Shown: positions 17,500-26,581, numbered from the stretch's first letter. The stretch: DNA of 64,000 nt from Rubeoparvulum massiliense (GCF_001049895.1 NZ_CVPE01000003.1:1-64000), one strand, 5' to 3'. Program-made: numbers and translations. The notes: generated from the letters alone by a model not told the origin.

Positions 17500-18069
17500 A
17501 TGACAAGAGAAAGCAAACAGCAGCAACCCTTTATTCTTCCCTTTCAAGGAATTACACCCAATATTCATCCGACAGCATTCATCGCCCATGGCGTTGTGAT
17601 CTCCGGTGACGTGAGCATCGAAGAGCTGAGTAGCATCTGGTATGGTACCTCCATCCGTGGCGATATCGCCCCAACTCGGATTGGGAAGCGGGTGAATATA
17701 CAAGATAATTCCACGCTCCACCAGAGTCCCCATCAGCCCCTCATCATTGCTGATGATGTAACAATTGGCCATAACGCCATCCTCCACAGTTGTCAGATCG
17801 ATGAAGGTGCTTTAATCGGGATGGGAGCCATCATCATGGATGGTGCAAAAATTGGGAAGGGTGCCATGGTGGCGGCAGGTAGTCTCGTTCCTCCGCGCAT
17901 GGAAGTTCCACCCCAAACCTTAGTGATGGGCTCCCCTGCCCGTGTCATCCGTCAGCTTACTGCTCAAGATCTCCAAGAATTAGAGCGAATTCGTACTTCT
18001 TACGCTGAGAAAGGACAGTACTACAAGCAGATGGAAGAGGAGTACTTTACTACTCATTCTCAAGGTTGA
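17500..18069 (+). CDS. Gamma carbonic anhydrase family protein
   Basis: A 189-residue left-handed beta-helix protein with hexapeptide repeats. Three histidines expected to bind the metal are present in STLHQSP, IGHNAI and ILHSC. Such proteins (YrdA/YtoA/CaiE-like) are often called carbonic anhydrases, though activity varies. AAGGAGGAATCACG directly precedes ATG 17500, which decides the start against a longer reading. Its 3' end overlaps the convergent ytqA gene by 10 bp. Confidence 0.85.
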   Translation: MTRESKQQQPFILPFQGITPNIHPTAFIAHGVVISGDVSIEELSSIWYGTSIRGDIAPTRIGKRVNIQDNSTLHQSPHQPLIIADDVTIGHNAILHSCQIDEGALIGMGAIIMDGAKIGKGAMVAAGSLVPPRMEVPPQTLVMGSPARVIRQLTAQDLQELERIRTSYAEKGQYYKQMEEEYFTTHSQG

Positions 18070-19016
18070 TAGTGCTTACCCTGCCAAGTATTGCGTCGCT
18101 CCATTTCCCACTCAATTCCATTGAGGACCTCCCATTTTTTGAGGCTCCACATGGGTCCGATCAATAAATCTCGTGGTCCATCGCCAGTTAGCCGATGGAT
18201 CACCATCTCTGGAGGGAGTAGCTCCAGGCTGTTTACCACCAATCGTGTATACTCTTCCTGTGTCAATAAGTGAAACTGACCTGCTGCATACTCCCTGGCA
18301 AGGGGAGTCTTTTTTAAGAGATGTAATAGATGAATTTTGATCCCCTCTACCTTGGATTGTGCAACTGCTTGAACCGTCTCCATCATTTCCGCTTCTGACT
18401 CACCTGGTAAGCCCAAAATAATATGGGAGCATACACGAATTCCATGGCGTTGTAGCTTCTCAAGTCCCTCAAGGTAAGTGGCGTAGTTATGACCACGATT
18501 GATCCGCTCTGAAGTATAATCATGGATGGTTTGTAGCCCTAATTCCACCCAAAGATAGGTACGTTGATTCAATTCTGCCAACAACTCCACCACGTCGTCT
18601 GGAAGGCAATCAGGACGTGTGGCAATGGAGAGCCCCACCACATCCGGTTGCTCAAGGATGGTCTCATACATAGCACGGAGCTCTTCCGCAGGGGCATAGG
18701 TATTGGTATAGGCTTGGAAATAGCCAAGATATTTGGCATTCGGCCACTTCTGATGCATCATCGTAGTCACCTTTTGGAATTGGCTGCGCAAATCATCGCG
18801 GCGATCTCCTGCAAAGTCCCCAGATCCATGGGAGCTGCAAAACGTACAGCCCCCTGTGGCCACAAGGCCATCACGATTGGGACAGGTGAATCCAGCATCC
18901 AACGGAACTTTAAACACCTTAGTTCCAAACTGTTCACGAAGATGATAATTCCAGGAGTGATAGCGCTTATCACCCCATAACTGTGGAGTTTTAACAATCT
19001 CTTCTTCCTTCATCAT
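18060..19016 (-). CDS. ytqA: Radical SAM protein, TIGR01212 family
   Basis: A 318-residue radical SAM enzyme of the YtqA/YhcC type. The iron-sulfur cysteines are in AGFTCPNRDG and GGCTFCS, giving the longer first spacing of this family rather than CxxxCxxC. Downstream motifs include YFQAYTNTYAP and IATRPDCLPD, shared with Elp3-like enzymes. The reaction is not established. Start is taken at the first of two adjacent ATG codons (19016), preceded by GAAGAAGG; a longer hydrophobic extension is unlikely. Confidence 0.87.
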   Translation of the reverse strand: MMKEEEIVKTPQLWGDKRYHSWNYHLREQFGTKVFKVPLDAGFTCPNRDGLVATGGCTFCSSHGSGDFAGDRRDDLRSQFQKVTTMMHQKWPNAKYLGYFQAYTNTYAPAEELRAMYETILEQPDVVGLSIATRPDCLPDDVVELLAELNQRTYLWVELGLQTIHDYTSERINRGHNYATYLEGLEKLQRHGIRVCSHIILGLPGESEAEMMETVQAVAQSKVEGIKIHLLHLLKKTPLAREYAAGQFHLLTQEEYTRLVVNSLELLPPEMVIHRLTGDGPRDLLIGPMWSLKKWEVLNGIEWEMERRNTWQGKHYQP

Positions 19017-19061
19017 GACACCTTCTTCCGCCAATCTCTTATCCACTATGCAGGAGTGGAT

Positions 19062-19095
19062 AAAAAAAATCAAGGCGAGGAAGCACCTCACCTTG
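19062..19095 (-). terminator. Terminator of sodA
   Basis: On the minus strand CAAGGTGAGG pairs with CCTCGCCTTG (one G-T pair; plus 19071-19095), followed by ATTTTTTTT. A second hairpin (TATCCACT/AGTGGATA) lies directly beyond. Confidence 0.85.
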
Positions 19096-19137
19096 TCTAA
19101 TATTTCATCTTTTAATTGGTGTTACCTAACATACTCC

Positions 19138-19743
19138 TTACTTTGCAGCGGCATAACGGCGAGCAACTTCATCCCAATTGACAACATTCCAGTAAGCACT
19201 GATATATTCTGGGCGACGATTTTGGAACTTCAAATAGTATGCATGCTCCCAAACGTCTAGACCAAGAATTGGTGTTTTACCTTCGGTCAGAGGGCTATCC
19301 TGATTGGCTGTGCTCATCACTTCTAGCTTACCATTAGCAACAACGAGCCAAGCCCAACCTGAACCAAAGCGGCTTGCAGCTGCATTGGCAAATAACTCTT
19401 GAAACTTTGCAAAGCTCCCAAACTCCTTCTCAATAGCTGCCTTCAAATCTCCTATTGGTTCTCCACCACCAGTAGGGCTTAGTACAGTCCAGAATAAGGA
19501 GTGGTTGGCATGACCACCACCATTATTACGAACAGCTGTACGAATGGCTTCAGGTACTTGATTAAGATTGGCCACTAATTCTTCGATAGATTGATTGCCA
19601 AGATCCGTGCCTTCAATCGCCTTATTTAAGTTATTCACATATGTAGCGTGGTGCTTGTCATGGTGAATCTCCATTGTCTTAGCGTCTATATGTGGCTCTA
19701 ATGCATCAAAAGCATATGGTAAATCAGGTAATTGAAATGTCAT
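19138..19743 (-). CDS. sodA: Superoxide dismutase (Mn type)
   Basis: A 201-residue Fe/Mn superoxide dismutase. Metal ligands are present: His in EIHHDKHH, His in HANHSLFW, and Asp and His in DVWEHAYY. The second-shell Tyr (KHHATYV) and the Gln in STANQDSPL, the latter in the position typical of Mn enzymes, are also there, as is the dimer-bridging Glu in WEHAYY. AAGGAGG precedes the ATG. Strong terminator downstream. It is divergent from a second, unusual SOD-like gene. Confidence 0.95.
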   Translation of the reverse strand: MTFQLPDLPYAFDALEPHIDAKTMEIHHDKHHATYVNNLNKAIEGTDLGNQSIEELVANLNQVPEAIRTAVRNNGGGHANHSLFWTVLSPTGGGEPIGDLKAAIEKEFGSFAKFQELFANAAASRFGSGWAWLVVANGKLEVMSTANQDSPLTEGKTPILGLDVWEHAYYLKFQNRRPEYISAYWNVVNWDEVARRYAAAK

Positions 19744-19967
19744 GATAACATGACCTCCTTCATTGAATTTATTATTCTATTACTAGTATGCCTATGTTAT
19801 TATCATTTGTCAATATATTAGTTTAAAAAGTATGTTTAACTTGCTTAAAGTGAGCTTACACATATCGACTTGGTTTCTTGAACCCACATTATTTTTCTCG
19901 GTGGCATGGTTACTGTACCCAGTTTCATTCTTACTACATAGGGTACATTAAGAAAGGAGTGGATCGT

Positions 19968-20993
19968 ATGACCACGATGAAGCAGTCTCAGATCCTGGCC
20001 ATCTTTAGGGAATGGCAATATCAGGTCAATCAGGTGCTCAATCAAATTGAGCAAATCCCTGACTCCCGTTCATTTGCTCATGATATCAAGCAATTAAGAG
20101 ATGACCTCGCACAGATCGGCAGCGATTTCTCCTCTGCTCCTTCCATCAGCTTAATCAACAAAGGGAATCAGGAAGTTGGCAGTTTTTTTTCGACCACCTA
20201 CCATGGGCAGCAGATTGAAACGGTAAAAGGCTACTGGCAGCAGTTAATTCTCTACTTCCAAGAGTGGGAGGACTACCTATACAAGCTACGAAATGGTGAG
20301 CAACGAGCTGCATCCATCCGAAAGATCCCCAGCGAGCGGCAGATTATCTCATGGAGCTACGCTAAAGAGCAAACAACGCCACTGGGTAAGCATCAGCTCC
20401 CTGAGCTTCCTTATTCATATGGCGCACTGGCTCCCTTTTTGGAGGAGCAGCTACTACGACAGCACCACCAATTTCATGGCAAGCTAGTCGCTGCCCTTAA
20501 TCAAGGAGAAAAGGAATTACAAGCTATCCTGGAAGACTCCGAGCGTAGTCTTATCCCTGCAACCATCTCGACCATTGCCCACTTTGGCTCCGAACACTTC
20601 CTTCATTCACTCTTTTGGGAGATGTTAACCCAACGAGGAAGAGGTGTCCCTGTTGGTGAATTCGCTGACCAATTAGATGATGATTGGGGAGGTTTTGCAG
20701 AATTTCAGCATGTCTTTACCACCACTGCCCAGAGCTTAAAGGGCGATGGATGGGCTATTCTAGGCTGGGCTCCACGGATTCATCGTCTCATTATCTATAC
20801 TGCAAAAAAGGATGGCTATTCCATGCAGGATACAATTCCCCTTCTCGCCCTCGACCTCTGGAAGCATGCCTATTATTCCCAATATGGAGAAGACAAACAC
20901 CGCTATATTGAAGCTTGGTGGAACTTTGTTGATTGGCATGGGGTAAACGAGCGTTTTAAAATGGCCCGAATTGTTAAATGGTCTACCGGATGA
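19968..20993 (+). CDS. SOD-like protein with N-terminal extension and altered active site
   Basis: A 341-residue protein. The first ~150 residues are helical and charged with no clear family; the rest is a Fe/Mn SOD domain starting at LPELPYSYGALAPFL, an architecture like B. subtilis SodF. The four metal ligands are kept (RQHHQFH, FLHSLFW, LDLWKHAYY). Against the neighbouring SodA, Tyr34 is replaced (Val by ungapped alignment), the active-site Gln of STANQ becomes Lys (YTAKK), and the dimer-bridging Glu of WEHAYY is Lys. It may bind metal but dismutase activity is doubtful. Start is ATG 19968, with AAAGGAG before it. Confidence 0.82.
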   Translation: MTTMKQSQILAIFREWQYQVNQVLNQIEQIPDSRSFAHDIKQLRDDLAQIGSDFSSAPSISLINKGNQEVGSFFSTTYHGQQIETVKGYWQQLILYFQEWEDYLYKLRNGEQRAASIRKIPSERQIISWSYAKEQTTPLGKHQLPELPYSYGALAPFLEEQLLRQHHQFHGKLVAALNQGEKELQAILEDSERSLIPATISTIAHFGSEHFLHSLFWEMLTQRGRGVPVGEFADQLDDDWGGFAEFQHVFTTTAQSLKGDGWAILGWAPRIHRLIIYTAKKDGYSMQDTIPLLALDLWKHAYYSQYGEDKHRYIEAWWNFVDWHGVNERFKMARIVKWSTG

Positions 20994-21018
20994 GGCATTT
21001 TTCCTTTGTGCTTCATCC

Positions 21019-21047
21019 TTGACTATGTTAGAATTAAAACGTACCAT
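21019..21047 (+). promoter_or_regulatory. Candidate promoter of the HesB-like selenoprotein gene
   Basis: TTGACT (21019-21024), exactly 17 nt, TACCAT (21042-21047). It would give a leader of about 90 nt containing two tandem hairpins. Confidence 0.5.
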
Positions 21048-21071
21048 ATACCCTATACCGTATGAAGCATT

Positions 21072-21121
21072 TTCTCTTCGCAGAGAATGTGAAAAATATC
21101 TCTCCGTAGAGAATGTGAAAA
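21072..21121 (+). repeat. Tandem hairpin repeat in the selenoprotein leader
   Basis: Two copies, 26 nt apart, each made of a short hairpin followed by AGAGAATGTGAAAA. Hairpin 1 is TTCTCT/AGAGAA with loop TCGC (21072-21087); hairpin 2 is TCTCT/AGAGA with loop CCGT (21099-21112). They end about 20 nt before the start codon. Function unknown. Confidence 0.8.
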
Positions 21122-21141
21122 TGAATAAGGGAGTGACTGTG

Positions 21142-21426
21142 ATGCAAGTCTCTGATTCCGCAAAGGAAAAAATTGTTGAGCTAATGCAGAAGAAAAATGT
21201 AAACACCTTACGTATCTATTTTAGTGGGTATGGCTGAGGTGGCCCCCAAATTGGGATGGCTCTGGAAGAGCCAGAAGCAAATGATAAAGTAGAAACCATC
21301 AACGGCATTCAGATTGCAATTGATTCTGTCATCTATGACCAAGTTGCCGATGCTACATTAGATTATCGCAATTCATTCCTTGGCGGCGGCTTTGTCTTCG
21401 ATGGTGGACAGACCTCTTCTTGCTAA
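21142..21426 (+). CDS. HesB/IscA-like selenoprotein (in-frame UGA read as Sec)
   Basis: Reading through the TGA at 21235-21237 gives a 94-residue protein with selenocysteine (U) at residue 32: ...IYFSGYG-U-GGPQIGMALEEP... ending GGGFVFDGGQTSSC. HesB/IscA-fold proteins carry a conserved Cys at this place; HesB-like proteins are a known bacterial selenoprotein family. The frame is the same on both sides and the protein-like sequence continues for 62 codons to TAA and a strong terminator. A 6-bp hairpin with loop UGGAA follows the UGA at the right distance for a bacterial SECIS. Start is ATG 21142 with AAGGGAG upstream; ATG 21121 is an alternative. Related proteins take part in Fe-S or redox chemistry; the exact role is unknown. 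Confidence 0.85.
21235..21273 (+). promoter_or_regulatory. Sec UGA codon and SECIS-like hairpin
   Basis: UGA at 21235-21237. TGGCTC (21257-21262) pairs with GAGCCA (21268-21273) around the loop TGGAA. The first loop G is 27 nt from the UGA and a G lies within the first two loop bases, both matching the bacterial SECIS pattern. The whole element lies within the coding sequence, as is usual in bacteria. Confidence 0.75.
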
Positions 21427-21443
21427 CGCCACTGGCAAAAAGC

Positions 21444-21491
21444 AAAGAGAAGGTGATCTTCAGACACAAGAAGATCACCTTCTCTTTTTAA
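21444..21491 (+). terminator. Terminator after the selenoprotein gene
   Basis: AAAGAGAAGGTGATCTT (21444-21460) pairs perfectly over 17 bp with 21471-21487, followed by TTAAATT. Confidence 0.9.
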
Positions 21492-21578
21492 ATTCTAACT
21501 TTCGATGTTAATCCCTTACGTTTACGCCTATTGAACAGCATAATGGGGGACACCCGGTCCCTCCACTTCTTAGCCTGC

Positions 21579-21776
21579 TCATGTGAAGCCTGATGAACCG
21601 CAGGAAGATCCTGAAGAGCCTGAGCCGGTAACTGGTCCCTTCACATTGGCCTTAAAAACAGGCTCCTTTCCCTTCTCTCCACATGCTGGACATGGAACTT
21701 CATCTCGCTTGGAATAGGAGACAAACACCTGGTATTGATGATTACATGAAGTACACCGAAAATCATAGAGTGGCAT
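21579..21776 (-). CDS. FmdB-family zinc ribbon protein
   Basis: A 65-residue protein with one zinc ribbon: CxxC in FRCTSCNHQY and CxxC in VPCPACGEKG, the FmdB/CxxC_CXXC_SSSS pattern. The tail is Gly/Ser rich with SGSSCGSSGF. Proteins of this family are annotated as putative regulators, without firm evidence. AAAGGGGGA precedes the ATG. Single gene. Confidence 0.85.
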   Translation of the reverse strand: MPLYDFRCTSCNHQYQVFVSYSKRDEVPCPACGEKGKEPVFKANVKGPVTGSGSSGSSCGSSGFT

Positions 21777-21981
21777 CTAAATCCCCCTTTCCTCATTATT
21801 ATACCCATACAGGTATTTATCAAAGGATATTATAGCGCATTATCTAATGAACGCCAAGGGCGGAAAAATTTGAATCACTCTTTCAATACAAACGCGAGAA
21901 AAGTAAGAAATTTTTTATTTATTCTTTCAAAATTCACTTTCTCTATGATATGATAATCATAAGTTACAGGGAGGGACAACG

Positions 21982-22236
21982 ATGAAGAAGAATCGGATCA
22001 AACAGCTGAACCTTACGATGCTGATCATGATCACAGCATGGTTTTTATTTGGAATATATGCGGACCTACACCGTGATACGATTTTGGGCTCATTGGATTC
22101 AACTGCAGAAGAAAAGTTGACTCAGTACGGTACACTTAGCCAAATCTTTATGATTGCATCAATCCTTGCTCTTGTCGTTCTAATCGTCTTGATAATCGCC
22201 CGTTCTGCAGTGAAGAAATCCAATAAATTAGCGTAA
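21982..22236 (+). CDS. Small two-helix membrane protein
   Basis: An 84-residue protein with membrane helices at about residues 9-25 and 50-72 and a charged loop between them (DLHRDTILGSLDSTAEEK). I do not recognise a family. AGGGAGG precedes the ATG, and a strong terminator follows, which supports a real gene. Confidence 0.6.
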   Translation: MKKNRIKQLNLTMLIMITAWFLFGIYADLHRDTILGSLDSTAEEKLTQYGTLSQIFMIASILALVVLIVLIIARSAVKKSNKLA

Positions 22237-22255
22237 ACAAGCATATATTCTCACA

Positions 22256-22288
22256 AAAAAGGTCGTGTCCTCCACGACCTTTTTTTCT
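22256..22288. terminator. Bidirectional terminator
   Basis: AAAGGTCGTG (22258-22267) pairs with CACGACCTTT (22273-22282), flanked by A-run on one side and T-run on the other, so it works for both converging genes. Confidence 0.9.
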
Positions 22289-24015
22289 TAGTAGCGAAAA
22301 TGTTGAAGTTCCCCTTGCAGCCCCTCTGACATCCGCTGTAATTGAGAGGTTGCTTCCGACACATCCTTGGTCTTTTGATGCTGGTCTCCCATCCGTTCAT
22401 TCATCTCTGTGAGCTGCTCATAGCTGGCAGCAAGAACCTGATCGATGCGCCCGATTAATTGTTGAATCATCTCCGCTTGATTCATCACATTCTCTAAATA
22501 GGAATCGATGGCAGTCATATCCTGCTCCACCTGTTCGATCTGACCACCCATGGCTAGATATTGGGTCACAGTCCGATTTAAATTATCTTGACTTCCGGAA
22601 ATCGCCTTATTCTGTGTCTCAATTCGCTGATTTACCGCTAACACCTGTTGGTGCATCTGTTCTAATAAGGTGCCTACATGCTGAGATGCATCCTTCGTAC
22701 CCTCCGCAAGCTTACGTACCTCTGACGCTACCACAGAAAAGCCTTTTCCATGCTCCCCTGCACGTGATGCTTCAATGGCTGCATTCAACGCCAGTAGGTT
22801 CGTCTGATTGGAGATGGCTTCGATCACCTGAATCACTTCTCGAATATCAAGGGAACGTTGTAGCAGTTCCTCCATCACCTGCATGGTATCCTGATTCTCT
22901 TCTGCTAAATTGGTAATCTGTTGTTGAGAGCTTTGGATAATCGTACTTCCTTCTATGGTCTCATGGGCAATCTGCTTCATCACTGAACTAGTCTGTTCAG
23001 ACCGTTGCTTCACTTGTCCCAATGCCTCTTGGATGGCCATAAAGGATTGTGTTGACTGTTCGATCTCTTGTACCAATTCCAGCTGGATCCCCTGCATATG
23101 CTGTGTGCGATCGGCAACCTCAGCAGTGGATCGTTCCATGACTTCTGCGGAAGCGGCTAGCTCAGAAGTGGCACCATTCACCTGACGAGCAGTATGCATC
23201 GATTGATTGATCACAGCTCGTAAGGCTTCCTGCATGCCATTGATACTTCGAGCTAGCTGCCCTACTTCGTCCTGAGACACGGTCCTCACCGGAGGAACCT
23301 GAAGATTTCCCTCAGCCACCTGCTCACTTACATCGAGTAGTTGCTCTAAGCGCTTCTTGATGGGATTGCTTAGGAGATAGCTGAGAACGAGACTCACAGC
23401 AATGGAAAGAATGATGGTAATCCATGCGACCCACATGGTAACCTGTAACTGTTCTTGAATCAATACATACTGTGTATCCTGATTCGCTTTGCTCTCCTTT
23501 AGCCATGTTTCTGTCCCTGCTCGAACTGTGCCTAATTCATCTGCCACATTCCGGCGCTCATGACTTGCTGTCATAAGACGCCCTTCCTCAATATATTTCA
23601 CGATGTTAGTAAAACTTTGATCCATCTTACCATTCATTTGGATGAGCTGCTGAAGCTGGATTGTATAGGAATCCGAATGAAGACCAGCGCCTGGCTGTAG
23701 TTGGCTTAGCTCCTGCTGTACTCTCTCAAGTTCCTTCAACATCTCTTCTTGGTAATACTCATAGTTACGGAGATACTCCTCCTCCTTCTGGACAGAGAAA
23801 TCGGCAAGCTGAGCATATTTAAGGTCCATTAGATGGGATAGTCTTTGCATGGAGCTACCAATCTGGTCATGTTCACTTAATAACAAAAATTGATTGGCCA
23901 CAGTAGAAACCTGGGTTAGCACGAGGATAAAGCCTACGAGAAAAAGTAGTAATAAGGCACTAAAACCAGACCATAATTTTTTACGTATGGAGAGAGATTG
24001 CCAGAAACGTTTCAT
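22288..24015 (-). CDS. Methyl-accepting chemotaxis protein
   Basis: A 575-residue transmembrane chemoreceptor. TM1 lies near residues 10-32, then a helical extracytoplasmic sensor of about 150 residues (four-helix-bundle type), TM2 near 195-215, a HAMP domain ([23 protein letters not shown]), and a cytoplasmic signalling domain with the conserved hairpin tip [38 protein letters not shown]. It would control CheA in response to an unknown signal. Start ATG 24015 has AGGATGGTG upstream; one 8 codons earlier is possible. No chemotaxis genes are adjacent. Confidence 0.9.
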   Translation of the reverse strand: MKRFWQSLSIRKKLWSGFSALLLLFLVGFILVLTQVSTVANQFLLLSEHDQIGSSMQRLSHLMDLKYAQLADFSVQKEEEYLRNYEYYQEEMLKELERVQQELSQLQPGAGLHSDSYTIQLQQLIQMNGKMDQSFTNIVKYIEEGRLMTASHERRNVADELGTVRAGTETWLKESKANQDTQYVLIQEQLQVTMWVAWITIILSIAVSLVLSYLLSNPIKKRLEQLLDVSEQVAEGNLQVPPVRTVSQDEVGQLARSINGMQEALRAVINQSMHTARQVNGATSELAASAEVMERSTAEVADRTQHMQGIQLELVQEIEQSTQSFMAIQEALGQVKQRSEQTSSVMKQIAHETIEGSTIIQSSQQQITNLAEENQDTMQVMEELLQRSLDIREVIQVIEAISNQTNLLALNAAIEASRAGEHGKGFSVVASEVRKLAEGTKDASQHVGTLLEQMHQQVLAVNQRIETQNKAISGSQDNLNRTVTQYLAMGGQIEQVEQDMTAIDSYLENVMNQAEMIQQLIGRIDQVLAASYEQLTEMNERMGDQHQKTKDVSEATSQLQRMSEGLQGELQHFRY

Positions 24016-24132
24016 TTTACACACCATCCTCATGAACAAATCAATCGAAATTACTAGTACATTATCTTAAATATACCAAAAGTTCTATGTTTCTGGCAAA
24101 TCCTGCAACAAGAGGTGTACTTAAGGAATACT

Positions 24133-25221
24133 TTACTTGATATACGCCTCCAATTTGCTATAGGCATAGCCAATGGGATAGGCGTAGGTGGTATACCAGG
24201 TGGTGATATCGCCTACCTCTCGATAGGCATAGCGCTGATCACAAAAGTTCGCTTCAATAAACCAGAGCTTACCTTCTTCATCAAGGGCTAGATCAAGACC
24301 GAGATCCATGACCCCTGGTGACCAATCTGCAATGGTTTGAGCCACTTCATAGGAGAGCCACTCCAATTGCTCTATCTGCTCACTGGTTAATCGGGAAGCG
24401 ATGGCTGAAAAGGATAGAACCTTCCCACCCCTTGCCACATTAGTGACAAAATCCTGGGCTGCTGCGACGCGAAGCACCTTGCCTGTGATCGCCCAAGTCT
24501 CCTCTCTCCCCTTCTGAACCGAGATACGTAGATCCAATGGGGAGCCAGCATAACGGGTTAATGGAAGAAATTGCTGGATCAGAAAGCGTTCAGGTCTACC
24601 TATGCTGCTAATCCAATCCGTCAGCTCTCCAATGATGGACCAGCGTAATGTCGGAGCTATTCTTCCTTTGCTTCTCATGTGATCCGCCTGCCACACCCCT
24701 TGACCTCGTTGTTCAATTAGACGAATTCCTGATCCCTTTGAGCCAAATATGGGCTTTACCAGGATCTGTCCATACTGGTTCAAGCCAGTTTGAAGATTGG
24801 TCAAGGTGAGCGGTTGCGTCCATGGAAGATACGGTTGGAGCCGGGGATTGGCAGCCAACACTTTAGAAATAGTCGCTTTATTCATCTCCCAAGGTAAATT
24901 TAGAAATTGCACATCTGAAGCTTGGTGATAAGGAAGAAATTGACGGGCACGTTCTTGGCGTGAAGGTAGCTTTGCACGAAAGAGATTCACCTTCGGTACA
25001 GGAATGGCTCCATATTGCCACCTTGCCTTTTGCCAGTTATAATAATACCCCTGCTTTAAGCTGCGATCTAACAGGAGCTCCTGCCAAGAGTAGAAGAAAA
25101 GATCACAACCATAGTGACGAGCTAATCTCGTGTAAAAAGGCAGGTATTCATACGGCTCAAGTCCCTTTCGAAGCAGTGCAATTTTGCGCTGGTGAAAAAT
25201 AATACCGATTACTTTCCACAT
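24133..25221 (-). CDS. YheC/YheD-like spore-coat ATP-grasp protein
   Basis: A 362-residue member of the YheC/D endospore-coat-associated family, which has an ATP-grasp fold. Visible parts are an N-terminal domain (VIGIIFHQRKIALLRKGLEPYEYLPFY), the ATP-grasp lysine and glycine loop LVKPIFGSKGSGIRLIE at about 170, and the metal-binding end FIEANFCDQRYAY. The ligase substrate is unknown. Start ATG 25221 is chosen; ATG 25245 is also possible, with the GGGAGG nearly touching it. It begins the spore-surface region and is divergent from the next two glycosyltransferases. Confidence 0.82.
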   Translation of the reverse strand: MWKVIGIIFHQRKIALLRKGLEPYEYLPFYTRLARHYGCDLFFYSWQELLLDRSLKQGYYYNWQKARWQYGAIPVPKVNLFRAKLPSRQERARQFLPYHQASDVQFLNLPWEMNKATISKVLAANPRLQPYLPWTQPLTLTNLQTGLNQYGQILVKPIFGSKGSGIRLIEQRGQGVWQADHMRSKGRIAPTLRWSIIGELTDWISSIGRPERFLIQQFLPLTRYAGSPLDLRISVQKGREETWAITGKVLRVAAAQDFVTNVARGGKVLSFSAIASRLTSEQIEQLEWLSYEVAQTIADWSPGVMDLGLDLALDEEGKLWFIEANFCDQRYAYREVGDITTWYTTYAYPIGYAYSKLEAYIK

Positions 25222-25323
25222 CCTCTCATTCCCCCAAGACTTCATCCTCCCTTATCCTATTCAAACATTACAGGATTTCATGGTGGTCATCTGATGATTT
25301 CTGAAAAAAAAGGCGAGGGACTA

Positions 25324-25352
25324 AACCTCAGCTTCCCTTCCTTCATAGGATA
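25324..25352 (+). promoter_or_regulatory. Sigma-K-like promoter of the GT4/GT-D pair
   Basis: AACC (25324-25327), exactly 16 nt, CATAGGATA (25344-25352). This fits the mother-cell sigma-K consensus mACm-N16-CATAnnnTA fully. It lies 34 nt before the start codon of the GT4 gene. Confidence 0.65.
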
Positions 25353-25385
25353 GGATAGCATTTAAAACGTGGAGGAGTGGTGCTG

Positions 25386-26573
25386 ATGCCACCTCAGCTT
25401 TGTTTTATTACCCCAGGGACTTTCGCCATTCCATCTCCTATCTATTCATCGGTTGAATCCTCCCTCTTACAGTTAACTCCTCTCCTTTCCAAGCACTATG
25501 ACCTTCATATTATCGGACGGAAACGCCCTGGCATCCCCAGCCAATATGGACATTTCGGAACGAAAATCTATAACCTCCCTGGAAACAATCTACGCCTCTA
25601 TGTAAAGCACTGTGTAGATTGGTGTGAAAAGAATCCGTATTCAATCATTCAGATTGAGAATCGTCCTACCTATGTACCTGCGTTTAAACAAAGACTCCCC
25701 TCCACTCCCATCATTCTCTCCCTCCACTCCATTACTTTTTTACAGGGGAAGCGCCGACGGCTGACTGCGATTTACCAAGGCTTAGAAATGGCTGATGCCA
25801 TCCTAGTCAACAGTGATTTCCTCCGCCAATATCTTTTACGATTTGCCCGCCACGAGAGAGAGGCTAAACGCTGGGAGCAAAAGATTCAAGTTCGCTATTT
25901 TGGCATCGATCTGCAAAGCTTCCTCCCTCTAGAAACGCCCTCTGTCCACCAAATTCGGCAGCACATCCGTTCACAATATGGATTAGAGGATCTTCCTGTC
26001 CTCCTCTTCTGTGGAAGAATTCAATATTATAAGGGGCTGCATCTCCTACTGCAAGCAGCGCATCGCTTAGAGGAGCTGGGCTATCGCTTTGCTTTACTCA
26101 TCGTTGGGGGAAGTCATTACGGTCGTAATCTGAACACCTCCTACGTCCAGCAGGTTCGAACACTACGGCAACAGCTAAAACAGCCTAGCTTCTTTATCCC
26201 CTTCATCCCTCACCAGCAGGTTCCTCATTATTATCAGCTAGCTGATCTACTTATCGTCCCTTCCATTGGTCCGGAAGCGTTCGGTCTTGTCAATTTAGAA
26301 GGTATGGCTACCAGCCTGCCCATTGTCACCTTTCAACGAGGTGGAATTCCTGAGGTGGTACAGCATCAGCGAACTGGGCTTTTATTGCCTGGTATCTCCC
26401 CTGTGGATGAATTGGTGAAAGGAATTCAAACCCTACTGGATCAGCCTAACCTTGCACGTCAGTTGGGATTAGCAGGAAGGAAGATGGTTGAAGAAAAATT
26501 TTCATGGGAGCATCGTGCCGCCTCACTGGTACCGTTTTATCAGCAATTTCTACATTCCTTAGAGAAAGGGTGA
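25386..26573 (+). CDS. Glycosyltransferase family 4, CotSA-like
   Basis: A 395-residue GT-B glycosyltransferase resembling spore coat protein SA (CotSA). The N-terminal domain begins FITPGTFAIPSPIYSSVE; the C-terminal GT4 domain has LLFCGRIQYYKGLHLLLQAA and the nucleotide-sugar motif PSIGPEAFGLVNLEGMATSLPIVTF with the E-x7-E pair. ATG 25386 is chosen, with GGAGGAG upstream; a GTG three codons before is the alternative. A full sigma-K-like promoter precedes it, so it is likely made in the mother cell late in sporulation. The next gene follows after 8 nt. Confidence 0.88.
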   Translation: MPPQLCFITPGTFAIPSPIYSSVESSLLQLTPLLSKHYDLHIIGRKRPGIPSQYGHFGTKIYNLPGNNLRLYVKHCVDWCEKNPYSIIQIENRPTYVPAFKQRLPSTPIILSLHSITFLQGKRRRLTAIYQGLEMADAILVNSDFLRQYLLRFARHEREAKRWEQKIQVRYFGIDLQSFLPLETPSVHQIRQHIRSQYGLEDLPVLLFCGRIQYYKGLHLLLQAAHRLEELGYRFALLIVGGSHYGRNLNTSYVQQVRTLRQQLKQPSFFIPFIPHQQVPHYYQLADLLIVPSIGPEAFGLVNLEGMATSLPIVTFQRGGIPEVVQHQRTGLLLPGISPVDELVKGIQTLLDQPNLARQLGLAGRKMVEEKFSWEHRAASLVPFYQQFLHSLEKG

Positions 26574-26581
26574 ATTGCTCA

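Noticed and set aside
20971-21237. A separate 88-residue gene starting at TTG 20971 and ending at the TGA
   Set aside because: The TTG lies in the SOD-like gene's 3' end, has no ribosome site, and the reading would include the promoter and hairpin leader. The sequence beyond TGA continues the HesB-like protein in frame.
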